49,701 nt of DNA from JBCAXA01 sp039183535 (GTDB lineage Bacteria > Pseudomonadota > Gammaproteobacteria > Steroidobacterales > Woeseiaceae), in NCBI GenBank assembly GCA_039183535.1, contig JBCDBO010000022.1, forward strand, positions 1 through 49,701, given 5' to 3'. Shown here piece by piece: positions 41,397 to 49,701 of this stretch; position 1 is the stretch's first letter; each line of letters starts with the position of its first letter. The notes under the pieces are model-generated. The model was not told where the DNA came from. It made no database searches and saw nothing but the letters and a program-made list of their open reading frames with translations. Position numbers and translations under genes: made by a program.

Positions 41397-41952
41397 TGGG
41401 TGCCGGGGGACGATCGCCCGCCGGCTCTAAACGCTCGCGCAATCGTGAATGCGCGCGGGCAAGTCGGCTCTTCGAGTAACTGACCGACTTGTTCATCATC
41501 GCGGCGATCTCAACGTGGGTGTAACCCTCCACGTCATACAACCACACGACAGCGCGACTGGCACTGTCTAGCGACTCGAGCGCACTCATCAAGACACGAT
41601 CGACGATCGGCTCGTCGTTGGCTGGCGCTGCCAAGCGGTCGAGCTCAGGCAGCGTATCGCGGCGACGCTCCCAGCTGGATCGGAGCAACATTAAGGCCTT
41701 ACTAACAGCCACGTGTCGCAACCAGGTTGCGAAAGCCGCGTCGCCGCGGAATCCGCCGACACTTCGCATCACCTCGATGAAGGTCTCCTGCAGCACATCC
41801 TCCGCTTTCGCTGGATCGACCACTAAGCGCCGTGCAAGCGTATAGACCGCATCCCCACAGCGGCGAAAAATCTCGGCGTGCGCGTCGCGACAGCCACGCT
41901 GGGCTGCACGAACCACGTCCGCAGGGACCGAAATACCAGCGAATCCACTCAT
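41365..41952 (-). CDS. ECF-type RNA polymerase sigma factor
   Basis: 195 residues. Region 2 (about 25-92): DAVYTLARRLV, DPAKAEDVLQETFIEVMRS and FATWLRHVAVSKAL. Region 4 (about 125-178): ALESLDSASRAVVWLYDVEGY and THVEIAAMMNKSVSYSKSRL, the helix-turn-helix. No region 1 or 3, so it belongs to the extracytoplasmic-function group. ATG 41952 has AGG 5 nt upstream. It heads the cassette that contains the anti-sigma and double-PDZ genes and is divergent from tRNA-Leu. Confidence 0.92.
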   Translation of the reverse strand: MSGFAGISVPADVVRAAQRGCRDAHAEIFRRCGDAVYTLARRLVVDPAKAEDVLQETFIEVMRSVGGFRGDAAFATWLRHVAVSKALMLLRSSWERRRDTLPELDRLAAPANDEPIVDRVLMSALESLDSASRAVVWLYDVEGYTHVEIAAMMNKSVSYSKSRLARAHSRLRERLEPAGDRPPAPNDDNVVACFD

Positions 41953-42023
41953 GTCGACCTATTTGATGCAGCGCCGAGGCAAAGGGTCGCAATATCCGTA
42001 TGGTTCTTGTCGGGCACGAGCCG

Positions 42024-42029
42024 TATACT
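42024..42029 (+). promoter_or_regulatory. -10 box of the tRNA-Leu gene
   Basis: TATACT lies 15 nt before the mature tRNA 5' end and is followed by a GC-rich discriminator (CACGCCG), as is usual for stringently controlled stable RNA promoters. The -35 is not clear. Confidence 0.45.
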
Positions 42030-42044
42030 CACGCCGAACGTAGG

Positions 42045-42131
42045 GCCGGGGTGGCGGAACTGGTAGACGCGCCGGATTCAAAATCCGGTTCTGGAAACAG
42101 AGTGAGAGTTCGATTCTCTCTCCCGGCACCA
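42045..42131 (+). tRNA. tRNA-Leu (anticodon CAA)
   Basis: 87 nt including an encoded CCA. Acceptor stem GCCGGGG pairs with TCCCGGC (one G-T wobble), discriminator A. The anticodon stem CCGGA/TCCGG encloses TTCAAAA, giving anticodon CAA, which reads UUG. A long variable arm, as expected of a type II tRNA, and a T-arm with GTTCGATTC are present. Confidence 0.97.
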
Positions 42132-42202
42132 GCTAGCCGCCCGGTGGTCAGCCACGCACCGCCGTCGGCGGCAGCCCGTACCCCGCTGCGAGAACGACGT
42201 AG

Positions 42203-42745
42203 GTGACCAGTATCAGTTTCTGTACGGCCTGTGGCAGTCCCACCCAAACCGTAACGCCAGACGGCGACACGCGCGAACGCGAGGTCTGCGGGACGTGCGG
42301 CATTGTCCACTACCGCAATCCGAAGGTCGTTGTCGGTGCGATTCCGGTGTTCGACGGCAAAATCCTGCTGTGTAAGCGTGCCATCGAACCGCGCTACGGC
42401 TTCTGGACACTGCCAGCGGGCTTTATGGAACTCGGCGAAACAATGGCGGAGGGTGCCGCGCGTGAAACGTGGGAAGAGGCGTGTGCTCGGGTCAGCATCG
42501 AGCGTTTGTACGCGGTGATCGATGTCGTACAGGCCGGCCAAGTGCATGTCTTTTACACAGCAACCTTCAACGGCGAGTACGCCGCCGGCGAGGAAAGCCT
42601 CGACGTCGGACTGTATGCACCGGAAGATATTCCGTGGCCCGAAATCGCGTTCCCAAGCGGTCGATTCGCGCTGGAGTGCTACATTGAAAACGGACCCGAC
42701 GCGGTACAAACGTTTCTGCACAAAGCAGAACGCTTTCGCCCGTAA
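42203..42745 (+). CDS. NUDIX hydrolase with N-terminal zinc ribbon
   Basis: 180 residues from a GTG start at 42203. The zinc ribbon uses C7, C10, C29 and C32 (CTAC, CGTC). The NUDIX box runs from G73: G-x5-E79, then R87-E88 and E91-E92. The usual Gly after the EE pair is C94, as in close relatives with RETLEEACA. PAGFMELGET and the tail region (IPWPEIAFPSGRFALECY) match a conserved gammaproteobacterial group. Likely a nucleotide-sugar or dinucleotide pyrophosphatase; substrate not assignable. 30 nt before fdxA. Confidence 0.9.
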   Translation: MTSISFCTACGSPTQTVTPDGDTREREVCGTCGIVHYRNPKVVVGAIPVFDGKILLCKRAIEPRYGFWTLPAGFMELGETMAEGAARETWEEACARVSIERLYAVIDVVQAGQVHVFYTATFNGEYAAGEESLDVGLYAPEDIPWPEIAFPSGRFALECYIENGPDAVQTFLHKAERFRP

Positions 42746-42775
42746 GTTAGCGTACCCTCTCGAGACCGCATAACC

Positions 42776-43099
42776 ATGGCTTTTGTTGTCACTGAAAAAT
42801 GCATCAAGTGCAAATTCACCGACTGCGTCGAGGTCTGTCCCGTCGATTGTTTCCACGAAGGCCCGAATTTTTTGGTGATCGACCCCGATGAGTGCATCGA
42901 TTGCACGCTGTGCGAGCCCGAGTGCCCGATCGAGGCGATTTATTCCGAGGATGAATTGCCGCCTGGGCAAGAGCAGTTCCGCGACCTAAACGCCGAACTC
43001 GCCGCCACCTGGCCGGTGATCACAGAGGCCAAAGACCCTCTGCCTGACGCGAAGGAATGGGAAGAGGTCGACGATAAACTGGAGCATCTCGAACGCTAG
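42776..43099 (+). CDS. fdxA: 7Fe-8S ferredoxin FdxA
   Basis: 107-residue electron carrier. By comparison with Azotobacter FdI, the 3Fe-4S cluster uses C9, C17 and C50 and the 4Fe-4S cluster C21, C40, C43 and C46. C12 and C25 match the free cysteines of that protein. The acidic C-terminal extension (about 57-107) is typical of FdxA. This is not the 2Fe-2S Fdx of the isc system. Convergent with dsbC. Confidence 0.96.
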   Translation: MAFVVTEKCIKCKFTDCVEVCPVDCFHEGPNFLVIDPDECIDCTLCEPECPIEAIYSEDELPPGQEQFRDLNAELAATWPVITEAKDPLPDAKEWEEVDDKLEHLER

Positions 43100-43117
43100 G
43101 CGCGCGAGGCCGGTCGG

Positions 43118-43849
43118 CTACGAGCCTGCTAAGCGCCGAGCGAGCTCCTCGGGCGGCAAGTAGCCACTGACCAACTGGCCGTCCTCGAACAAAATGGCGG
43201 GAGTACCGCGCAAGCCAACGGCTGCACCGACGCGATACGAGTCCATGAGCTGGGCCGACTCAATGCAGTCGCTCGAGACGACCACCTCGTCGTTTTTCGC
43301 CATCGTGATCGCTACATTCCGGTCGTTTGCGCAGAGCACTTCCTCGGCTTTGCTCCATGACTTCGTTCCAGGACCGCTGCGCGGGTACAACAGGTACCGA
43401 ACTTCGATACCCGCCGCGGTGTACTCATCGATTTGCTGGTGGAGCTTGCGGCAAAACGTGCAGTCGATGTCGGTAAACACAACGACCGAGTGCTTTTTCT
43501 CGCCCTTTGGACTAAAGACGATCTCAGCGCTACGCGGTGCGCTTTGCATAATCGCGCGGCGCGCGATCCCTGCCGATTTCTCGGTGAGATTTGTATCGGT
43601 GTCGAGATCGATCATCTCGCCTTGAAACAAGTAACGCCCATCATCGGACAGGTACGCGATCATGGTGCCTTCTCGAATCTCCAACAGACCGTCGATGGGA
43701 CCAGGATGAATGCTCTCTTTTTTCACTTGCGGGAAACGCTCAGTGAACTTGGCCTTTACCGCGTCGAGGTCGGGCTTGGTTTGCGCATCGGCAACGATGG
43801 CAAAAGCGAGCGCAGCGACGGCTGCGAAACAAAGCGCGAAGGTTCTCAT
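43118..43849 (-). CDS. dsbC: Thiol:disulfide interchange protein DsbC
   Basis: Periplasmic disulfide isomerase. 243 residues from ATG 43849 with a signal peptide ending VADA (residue 22). An N-terminal dimerisation domain (about 25-85) precedes the thioredoxin-fold domain with active site CTFC (C130, C133) and the cis-proline loop RGTPAI. A second cysteine pair (LCAND, SDCIES) is likely structural. It lies downstream of xerD, as in enterics. Confidence 0.95.
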   Translation of the reverse strand: MRTFALCFAAVAALAFAIVADAQTKPDLDAVKAKFTERFPQVKKESIHPGPIDGLLEIREGTMIAYLSDDGRYLFQGEMIDLDTDTNLTEKSAGIARRAIMQSAPRSAEIVFSPKGEKKHSVVVFTDIDCTFCRKLHQQIDEYTAAGIEVRYLLYPRSGPGTKSWSKAEEVLCANDRNVAITMAKNDEVVVSSDCIESAQLMDSYRVGAAVGLRGTPAILFEDGQLVSGYLPPEELARRLAGS

Positions 43850-43951
43850 AGCGGGGTCACCGTATTCGGGATCGACAAAGGCTAGTCTTTCGGACCGACA
43901 CAAGGTCGGAAAAGTTTCGCGAGTCTAGCAGATCAAGGCGTTTGTCGATGA

Positions 43952-44869
43952 CTAGCCGCGTGGGTGGTGACGGGCGTGCAGGTCTTTCAAACGCTCACGA
44001 GCAACGTGCGTGTAAATCTGGGTTGTCGACAAATCACTATGACCCAGTAGCAATTGTACGACCCGCAGGTCCGCGCCGTTATTGAGCAAATGGGTCGCGA
44101 AAGCGTGCCGCAGTGTGTGCGGTGACATCTTCTTGCCGACGCCGGCTTTTTGTGCGTAACGCTTGATGATGTGCCAGAACGCTTGGCGCGTCATTCGATC
44201 GCCGCGGCGTGTCGGAAAAACGTAGTCCGTTTGCCGCTCAAGCAAGATTTCGACGCGCGGTCCCTCGATAAAATCGGTTAACCAGCGTTGCGATTCGGCT
44301 CCAAGCGGAATCAAGCGTTCGCGATCGCCCTTACCGACGATGCGCAGCACGCCTTGATTCAAATTGATCTGGCTGAGCTTCAAATTGATGAGCTCAGAGA
44401 CACGTACCCCTGTCGCATACAGCAACTCAAGCATTGCGCGATCGCGGTGCCCCAACGGGTCATCGATCGCCGGTGCATTCAATAGATTCTCAACCTCGGT
44501 TTCGGTCAACGATTTCGGCAAGGACCTGCCGATGCGCGGCATCTCGATGTCGAGCGTCGGGTCTTCGCTAATCCGTTTCTCGCGAATAAGATAGCGATAG
44601 AAGCGTCGAAAGCTCGACAATTGCCGCGCGGTCGAGCGCGGCTTCGCACCGTTGTCGACGCGATACGCGATAAACGCCAGAAGATCGGCCTTCGACGCAT
44701 CATGGAGTGTTGCACCAACGTCGGGCAGCCACCGAGCTAATGCAACGAGATCGGCGCGATAAGCGCCTAACGTGTTTTTCGACAGCCCGCGTTCGATCCA
44801 GATTGCATCGATGAATTGATCGATCAGGTTTTCGGCTTCTGCGGGGAGTGCCTGTTTGTGTTTGGTCAT
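43952..44869 (-). CDS. xerD: Tyrosine recombinase XerD
   Basis: Resolves chromosome dimers at dif together with XerC. 305 residues from ATG 44869 (a GTG at 44893 would add eight). SAM-like N-terminal domain (about 12-95), then the catalytic domain with R156 (GVRVSEL), K180, H251-xx-R254 (HTLRH), H277 (LGHSDLSTTQIYTHV) and Y286. XerD is preferred to XerC from the neighbouring dsbC and the close match in GVLRIVGKGDRERLIPLG. Confidence 0.94.
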   Translation of the reverse strand: MTKHKQALPAEAENLIDQFIDAIWIERGLSKNTLGAYRADLVALARWLPDVGATLHDASKADLLAFIAYRVDNGAKPRSTARQLSSFRRFYRYLIREKRISEDPTLDIEMPRIGRSLPKSLTETEVENLLNAPAIDDPLGHRDRAMLELLYATGVRVSELINLKLSQINLNQGVLRIVGKGDRERLIPLGAESQRWLTDFIEGPRVEILLERQTDYVFPTRRGDRMTRQAFWHIIKRYAQKAGVGKKMSPHTLRHAFATHLLNNGADLRVVQLLLGHSDLSTTQIYTHVARERLKDLHARHHPRG

Positions 44870-45101
44870 TGCCGGTATTAGTCCGCCTATCACGGTGTTG
44901 CGAGGAAAAACGCGTCAGAACAGTGCTGTTTCGGCGGCCATCCGGCAACATCCAGTCGCGTCAGCGAAGTATGCGTATGCACCTTGGTGCCCGCCGTGAT
45001 CAGGATCACAAATCCCCGTTTCCGTTAACATAAGAGGAACTGCATCACAGATCGGACTGTTAACTGCGTCCGGCATCGACCTCCACGACCCGTAACTCAG
45101 C
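44870..45101. other. Divergent xerD/plsC-type intergenic region
   Basis: 232 nt without a supported gene. Two GTTAAC hexamers (45024-45029 and 45059-45064) lie 35 bp apart and a near-repeat TGATCAGGATCA sits near 44997; none can be tied to a known site. No convincing promoter or RNA structure seen. Confidence 0.3.
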
Positions 45102-45857
45102 ATGCTTACCGTTGTTCGTAGCCTTTACGGCGCCTACGTGGCGCTCGTTTTCTCGGTCTCGGCCCTCTCTACCTGGGCGATCGCCGCGATCATTCCCGGC
45201 ATCGATCGCCGTCGCGCAATTGCTCGCGCGGGTGCACGGACGTTTTTTGCCCTCGCTGGGTTACGCATCGATGTTGACGGCCTCGGTCACTTGCCGGCAG
45301 CACCGTGTCTGGTGGTGGCGAACCACGCGAGCTACGTCGACGGCGTGTTAATGACGGCCGTGTTGCCGCCACGGTTTGCGTTTGTCATTAAGAACGAGAT
45401 GCAAAGCGTAGCGCTGATGGGCAGGTTCCTGACGTGGATTGATTCACTGTTTGTCGAACGGCGTGACGTGCAGCAAAGCGCCGCCGATGCGAGACGCATT
45501 ATGCGCGCTGCCAAGTCAGGTACGCCGCTCGCGATTTTCCCGGAGGGGACGTTTAAACAGCCCGCCGGGTTGATGACCTTCCGGCAGGGTGCGTTTCGCG
45601 TTGCCGCGCGGCTCGAACTGCCCGTTATTCCGGTCACGATCACCGGGACCCGCAAGATCCTCCCCGACGGCGGTCGGCTACCGCGGTTCGCCCGAATACG
45701 CGTGGTGATCGATTCGGCTGTGATCAGCGGTAACACCGAGACGCTTATCGCCGGTTGCCGTCAAGCCATACTCGCGCGCCTCGGCGAACCCGACCTTGAC
45801 GAACAACAAACGGCAGCGTCTGGCGCTGGACGGCAAGCGGACGTCCGTGCACCATGA
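45102..45857 (+). CDS. 1-acyl-sn-glycerol-3-phosphate acyltransferase family protein (PlsC type)
   Basis: Transfers an acyl chain to a lyso-phospholipid acceptor. 251 residues, with an N-terminal membrane-associated helix (about 5-33). The acyltransferase motifs are NHASYVDG (HX4D, H74/D79), FVERRDV, FPEGTF and LPVIPVTITG. The C-terminal 25 residues are polar and poorly conserved. It is 34 nt upstream of the thiolase gene. PlsC itself is the simplest reading, but paralogues that handle other acceptors share these motifs. Confidence 0.88.
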   Translation: MLTVVRSLYGAYVALVFSVSALSTWAIAAIIPGIDRRRAIARAGARTFFALAGLRIDVDGLGHLPAAPCLVVANHASYVDGVLMTAVLPPRFAFVIKNEMQSVALMGRFLTWIDSLFVERRDVQQSAADARRIMRAAKSGTPLAIFPEGTFKQPAGLMTFRQGAFRVAARLELPVIPVTITGTRKILPDGGRLPRFARIRVVIDSAVISGNTETLIAGCRQAILARLGEPDLDEQQTAASGAGRQADVRAP

Positions 45858-45891
45858 GCGACCCATTTTTGCTGGAATCGTCGGAATGTCG

Positions 45892-47067
45892 ATGTCACCC
45901 GTCGTTATTGTCGCTGCTCGCCGCACACCCATTGGCGCATTTCAGGGAGCGTTTGCGAGCGTCAGCGCACCGCAGTTAGGTGCCGCCGCTATTCGCGCCG
46001 TTGTCGACGACGCGCGACTCGATGCGGCCACTATCTCGCAAGTATTGGTAGGTACCGTGCTACCCGCTGGCGTCGGTCAAGCGCCGGCGCGGCAAGCATC
46101 GCTCGGCGGCGGTGTACCGCAAAGCGTCGGTTGTGTGACGGTGAATAAAGTCTGCGGGTCCGGCCTACAAACAGTCATTTACGGCAACGATGCTATTCGC
46201 GCTGGTTCGGCCTCTATCGTTGTCGCCGCAGGCATGGAATCGATGAGCAATGCACCGTATCTGCTCCCCAAAGCACGTGCCGGCTATCGAATGGGTCACC
46301 AAGAAGTGGTCGACCATATGTTTTTCGACGGCTTACAAAACCCCTACGATGGCCAAATGATGGGGCAATTCGGCGACGCTACGGCTGAGCGCTATGGATT
46401 TAGTCGTGACGACCAGGATGCGTTCGCCATTCGCTCGGTTGAGCGCGCCCAGGCGGCAACAGCCAGCGGTGCCTTCGGTGCCGAAATCGTGCCGGTCGAC
46501 TTCACCGGCCGCAAAGGGACAACGACCGTCAGCGTCGATGAAGAGCCGGGCCGTCTCGACGTCGCGAAAATTCCGTCGTTGCGAGCGGCCTTTAGTAAGG
46601 ACGGTACCGTGACAGCAGCTAGCTCATCATCGATTTCGGATGGCGCTGCTGCACTCGTGCTGATGTCGGCCGACGCAGCCGAACGCGCCGGGCTCGAACC
46701 GCTGGCGACGATCGTCGCGCACAGCAACTTCGCCCACGAGCCGGCGTGGTTCACGACAGCGCCGTCAGGCGCGATTAAGACGCTGCACGAACGCACGGGT
46801 TGGGATGCCGAAAGCGTTGATCTGTATGAGATTAACGAGGCGTTTGCCTGCGTCACGATGGCCGCGATGCACGACTGCGGGCTGGCGAGCGAGCAGGTCA
46901 ATATCAACGGCGGCGCCTGTGCGCTCGGTCATCCCATCGGCGCGAGCGGCGCGCGAATACTGGTGACCTTACTGCATGGGTTGGCAGAGCGCGGCGGCAA
47001 GCGCGGCATCGCATCCTTGTGTCTCGGTGGCGGTGAAGCGCTAGCGATCGCCGTCGAACGCGTTTAG
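45892..47067 (+). CDS. Thiolase: acetyl-CoA C-acetyltransferase
   Basis: Condenses or cleaves acetoacetyl-CoA and longer 3-ketoacyl-CoA. 391 residues from ATG 45892, which aligns exactly with the AtoB/PhaA start (MSPVVIVAARRTPIGAF) and places the nucleophile at C88 (VNKVCGSGLQ). ATG 45886 would add two residues. Other active-site blocks are NEAFACV, GGACALGHPIGASGAR and a second cysteine in SLCLGGGEA. Whether it serves degradation, ketone or polyhydroxybutyrate metabolism is not shown. Convergent with the ETF-QO gene. Confidence 0.95.
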   Translation: MSPVVIVAARRTPIGAFQGAFASVSAPQLGAAAIRAVVDDARLDAATISQVLVGTVLPAGVGQAPARQASLGGGVPQSVGCVTVNKVCGSGLQTVIYGNDAIRAGSASIVVAAGMESMSNAPYLLPKARAGYRMGHQEVVDHMFFDGLQNPYDGQMMGQFGDATAERYGFSRDDQDAFAIRSVERAQAATASGAFGAEIVPVDFTGRKGTTTVSVDEEPGRLDVAKIPSLRAAFSKDGTVTAASSSSISDGAAALVLMSADAAERAGLEPLATIVAHSNFAHEPAWFTTAPSGAIKTLHERTGWDAESVDLYEINEAFACVTMAAMHDCGLASEQVNINGGACALGHPIGASGARILVTLLHGLAERGGKRGIASLCLGGGEALAIAVERV

Positions 47068-47082
47068 CGACCGCGGCGGCCG

Positions 47083-48714
47083 CTACATGCCGGGGTAATT
47101 CGGCCCCCCGCCGCCCTCAGGGACAACCCAGTGGATGTTTTGCTTCGGGTCTTTGATGTCGCAAGTCTTACAGTGCACGCAGTTTTGCGCATTGATTTGA
47201 AATCGCGGCCCGCTGTCCTCCTCAACGACCTCGTACACACCCGCCGGACAATAGCGCTGCGACGGGCAAGCAAAGGTCGGCAGGTTGAACTCGATCGGTA
47301 ACGCGGCATCACGCAGCGTTAGGTGAACAGGCTGGTCCTCCTCGTGGTTGGTGCTTGACAGAAACACGGACGACAGTCGGTCGAAGCTCAATTCGCCGTC
47401 CGGTTTCGGGTAGTCGATTGGCTCGCACTCAGCCGCGGGACGCAGCGCTTCGTGATCGGCGCGTTTGTTTCGAAGCGTAAACGGCAATCGCCCGCGAGCG
47501 ATGTTCTGGTCAATAAAGGCGAACGCTGCGCCGAGAAACGTACCGAACTTATGCAGACCCGGTCCAAAGTTGCGAGTTTTGTACAGCTCGTCGTAGACCC
47601 ATGAACGACGGACCGCATCTTCGTACGCCACGAGCACCTCACCGCGCGAATCCGCTTTGACCGCGGGGAAAACGGCCTCGGCTGCCAGCATGCCCGTCTT
47701 CATCGCTGTGTGGCTGCCCTTAATTTTGGCGCCATTGAGGTAGCCAGCATCGCAACCGACCAAAACACCGCCGGGAAAGACCGGTTTCGGTAACGATTGC
47801 AAACCGCCTTTATTGACAGCCCGAGCGCCGTAACTAATGCGCTTACCCCCCTTGAGCACGCCAGCGATGGCCGGGTGGTGCTTCCAACGCTGAAATTCCT
47901 CGAACGGACTCAGCCACGGGTTTTCATAATCGAGGGCGACGATATAACCGGCGAATACTTGCTGGTTAGCAGCATGGTAGAGAAAGCCGCCGCCCTCAGT
48001 TCGATTGTCCATTGGCCAACCGAGCGTGTGCACGACCCGACCCTCTTCGTGTTGCTCAGCCGGAATCTGCCAAATTTCTTTCAGGCCTAGCCCGTAGTGC
48101 TGTGGGTCGCAATCGGCGCGAAGATCGAACCGTGCCATCAGCTCTTTACCGAGGTGACCGCGACACCCCTCAGCAAAGATTACGTAACGAGCGCGCAACT
48201 CATAGCCGGGTGTGAACGCGGACTTTTCGCTGCCATCGCGAGCGACGCCCATGTCGCCGGTGACGATGCCACAGACTGCACCGGCGTCATCGTAAAGCAC
48301 CTCGGACGCTGCGAAACCGGGAAACAAATCGACTTCCAGTGCCTCGGCTTGCTCGCCCAACCACTGACAGAGACGACCGAGACTAATAATGTAATTGCCC
48401 GTGTTGTGCATCGGCGTCGGTATGAACGCACCGGGAACGCGCGCCGACTTAGTCGGGCTGAGCATGTAATGAAACGTATCCCCGGCAACTTTTGTCGTCA
48501 GCGGCGCGCCACGCTCCTCCCAATCGGGAAACAGCTCGGCTAGAGCCGTCGGCTCGAAGACGTTGCCCGAGAGAATGTGCGCGCCGATCTCGGCCCCTTT
48601 TTCAACAACGACTACCGACACGTCGCTGTGTTGCTCAGCAGCCAGCTGCTTGAGGCGGCACGCCGCCGCCAGTCCAGCCGGCCCCGCGCCGACGATGACG
48701 ACGTCAAACTCCAT
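47083..48714 (-). CDS. Electron transfer flavoprotein-ubiquinone oxidoreductase
   Basis: Membrane-associated flavo-iron-sulfur protein that passes electrons from ETF, reduced by acyl-CoA dehydrogenases, to ubiquinone. 543 residues from ATG 48714, fixed by MEFDVVIVGAGPAGLAAA (FAD site). The quinone-binding region contains KGSHTAMKTGMLAAEA. The C-terminal 4Fe-4S domain has CPSQRYCPAGVYE and NCVHCKTCDIKDPKQNI. The open frame upstream to 48789 has no homology. The ETF subunits are not in the window. Confidence 0.96.
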   Translation of the reverse strand: MEFDVVIVGAGPAGLAAACRLKQLAAEQHSDVSVVVVEKGAEIGAHILSGNVFEPTALAELFPDWEERGAPLTTKVAGDTFHYMLSPTKSARVPGAFIPTPMHNTGNYIISLGRLCQWLGEQAEALEVDLFPGFAASEVLYDDAGAVCGIVTGDMGVARDGSEKSAFTPGYELRARYVIFAEGCRGHLGKELMARFDLRADCDPQHYGLGLKEIWQIPAEQHEEGRVVHTLGWPMDNRTEGGGFLYHAANQQVFAGYIVALDYENPWLSPFEEFQRWKHHPAIAGVLKGGKRISYGARAVNKGGLQSLPKPVFPGGVLVGCDAGYLNGAKIKGSHTAMKTGMLAAEAVFPAVKADSRGEVLVAYEDAVRRSWVYDELYKTRNFGPGLHKFGTFLGAAFAFIDQNIARGRLPFTLRNKRADHEALRPAAECEPIDYPKPDGELSFDRLSSVFLSSTNHEEDQPVHLTLRDAALPIEFNLPTFACPSQRYCPAGVYEVVEEDSGPRFQINAQNCVHCKTCDIKDPKQNIHWVVPEGGGGPNYPGM

Positions 48715-48854
48715 CGATTCTCTTTCGGACACACTCAACTCGCTGACAGACCCATACCGCCACGATAGTAGCCCGATTGCGAGGACCATTCACGGCTACA
48801 GAAGCGCAACAAGCTGGTCAGAGCCGCGGCGCATCGCTACCCTTCGGCGTCGAT

Positions 48855-49701
48855 ATGCCACGTCAAACTGACACTAGCGACTTTCGCGCTTACTACCTCA
48901 CCGAATTAGATCGGCGCGGCTACAGCGCTGATCCGTCGCAACTCAAAGCGGTTGAAGCGCTGGCGAATCGCGGTCGGCAACTATCGAGACGACGCCCGCA
49001 AGGTCTGCTCGGCCGCCTCATGGGTGGCGAGCCGAAACCTGCCCGCGGAATCTATCTTTGGGGCGGCGTCGGCCGGGGCAAGACGTTTGTCATGGATCTT
49101 TTCTTCGACTGGCTACCGGTCAGCGCGAAACACCGCGCTCACTTTCACCGTTTCATGCACTGGGTCCACGCTGAGCTGGCGAAACGTCCCGGCGAGACGG
49201 ATCCGCTGGAGACGATCGCCGCCACTTTTGCGGACGACCATCGCGTCCTTTGTCTCGATGAGTTTTTCGTCAGTGACATAACCGACGCGATGCTACTTGG
49301 GCGTTTGCTGAGCGCCTTGTTCGACCACCGGGTTGCGTTGATTACGACATCCAACGCGGCGCCGACTGATTTGTACCGAGACGGGCTGCAGCGAGCACGG
49401 TTTTTGCCGGCAATCGAGTTGCTGGAAACCCACTGCGATGTCATCAACCTCGATGCCGGTACCGATTACCGACTCGAGCTACTCGCGCAATCGTCGACGT
49501 ATCTCGATACCGACGACGCGCTCACCGCCGGCCGGCTTGCACTAACGTTCGATCGCCTAGCACCTGGACGTTACACGACCGGCGAGGCCATTGACGTTGA
49601 GCATCGGCCGATTCCGACCGTACGCCGCGGAAAGAGCATCGTCTGGTTCACCTTCGCAGCCCTATGCCAAGGCCCACGCAGCCAGAATGATTACATCGCT
49701 A
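48855..49701 (+). CDS. zapE: ZapE/AFG1-type ATPase (3' end cut by window)
   Basis: Partial: 282 codons visible and open to the right edge. A P-loop ATPase linked to late cell division in E. coli (ZapE) and related to mitochondrial AFG1. Walker A GGVGRGKT (70-77) and Walker B VLCLDEFFVSDITD are present. FHRFMHWVHAEL and TSNAAPTDLYRDGLQRARFLP are family blocks. Start ATG 48855 (MPRQTDTSDF). Divergent from the ETF-QO gene, with 140 nt between; no clear promoter pair was found there. Roughly 80 C-terminal residues should lie beyond the window. Confidence 0.93.
   Translation, partial: MPRQTDTSDFRAYYLTELDRRGYSADPSQLKAVEALANRGRQLSRRRPQGLLGRLMGGEPKPARGIYLWGGVGRGKTFVMDLFFDWLPVSAKHRAHFHRFMHWVHAELAKRPGETDPLETIAATFADDHRVLCLDEFFVSDITDAMLLGRLLSALFDHRVALITTSNAAPTDLYRDGLQRARFLPAIELLETHCDVINLDAGTDYRLELLAQSSTYLDTDDALTAGRLALTFDRLAPGRYTTGEAIDVEHRPIPTVRRGKSIVWFTFAALCQGPRSQNDYIA

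Noticed and set aside
41953..41990. ECF-type autoregulatory promoter (TGCGACC-N16-CATC) upstream of the sigma gene
   Set aside because: The spacing resembles some ECF promoters, but the match is loose and the start point would fall almost on the ribosome binding site. Too weak to list.
42029..42970. A 313-codon open frame on the minus strand across the tRNA, NUDIX gene and fdxA start
   Set aside because: It lies antisense to a complete tRNA-Leu and two well-supported proteins. Its translation has no recognisable domain and reads as the complement of GC-rich codons.
1..49701. CRISPR arrays, insertion sequences, prophage or integrative element boundaries
   Set aside because: No regularly spaced repeats, transposase, integrase (other than XerD) or attachment-like direct repeats at tRNA-Leu were seen. 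The gene order is conserved chromosomal backbone.

Overview
The window is chromosomal housekeeping DNA from a non-enteric Gammaproteobacterium with GC-rich, compact coding. The support is gene order as much as content: glyA-nrdR-ribD-ribE-ribBA, purL/mltF/tadA, guaB-guaA, suhB/trmJ-iscS, ndk-rlmN-pilF-rodZ-hisS-yfgM-bamB-der, queA-tgt-yajC-secD-secF and xerD-dsbC are all gammaproteobacterial neighbourhoods. The serine-succinyltransferase-like MetX, the RibBA with a dead C-terminal half, DUF1820 and PilF point to the Xanthomonadales/Chromatiales/Pseudomonadales side rather than the enterics. I cannot name a genus. No phage, insertion sequence or CRISPR array is visible.

Layout: 1-4552 (minus) is a glyA-nrdR-riboflavin operon that runs off the left edge inside ribBA. 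4631-11207 holds an HDAC-fold deacetylase divergent from ettA, which converges on purL. 11245-13200 is a divergent pair, DUF1820 and a type VI secretion FHA/TagH-type protein, with a perfect palindrome between them. 13353-20537 holds mltF, tadA, guaA, guaB, xseA and an M23 peptidase. 20548-33503 is a run of minus-strand genes: trmJ, iscS, an IscU-like gene, iscA, ndk, rlmN, pilF, rodZ, hisS, yfgM, bamB, der, a DUF937 gene, metX and a cysteine dioxygenase. 33637-34419 is suhB. 34427-41952 (minus) is an ECF sigma/anti-sigma/double-PDZ cassette followed by queA-tgt-yajC-secD-secF. 42045-49701 holds tRNA-Leu(CAA), a NUDIX hydrolase, fdxA, dsbC, xerD, a plsC-type acyltransferase, a thiolase, ETF-ubiquinone oxidoreductase and a zapE gene cut by the right edge.

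Most genes are ordinary. The unusual part is the iron-sulfur locus. Compared with the enteric order trmJ-iscR-iscS-iscU-iscA-hscB-hscA-fdx-iscX, only iscS and iscA remain in recognisable form. The position of iscU is taken by a 119-residue protein that looks, by eye, like an IscU that has lost all three ligand cysteines and the ligand aspartate. The neighbouring IscS lacks the C-terminal tail that docks IscU in E. coli. These two changes fit each other and suggest a repurposed desulfurase/partner pair.

Other points worth a look: a cysteine dioxygenase with the residues of the mammalian Cys-Tyr cofactor, paired with a serine-O-succinyltransferase-like gene; an isolated TagH; loss of ispG from the rodZ-hisS interval; an ECF module whose third gene is a secreted double-PDZ protein without a protease; a possibly leaderless xseA mRNA; and a hairpin covering the guaB ribosome binding site. 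All calls were made by reading translations and motifs. No database search was run.
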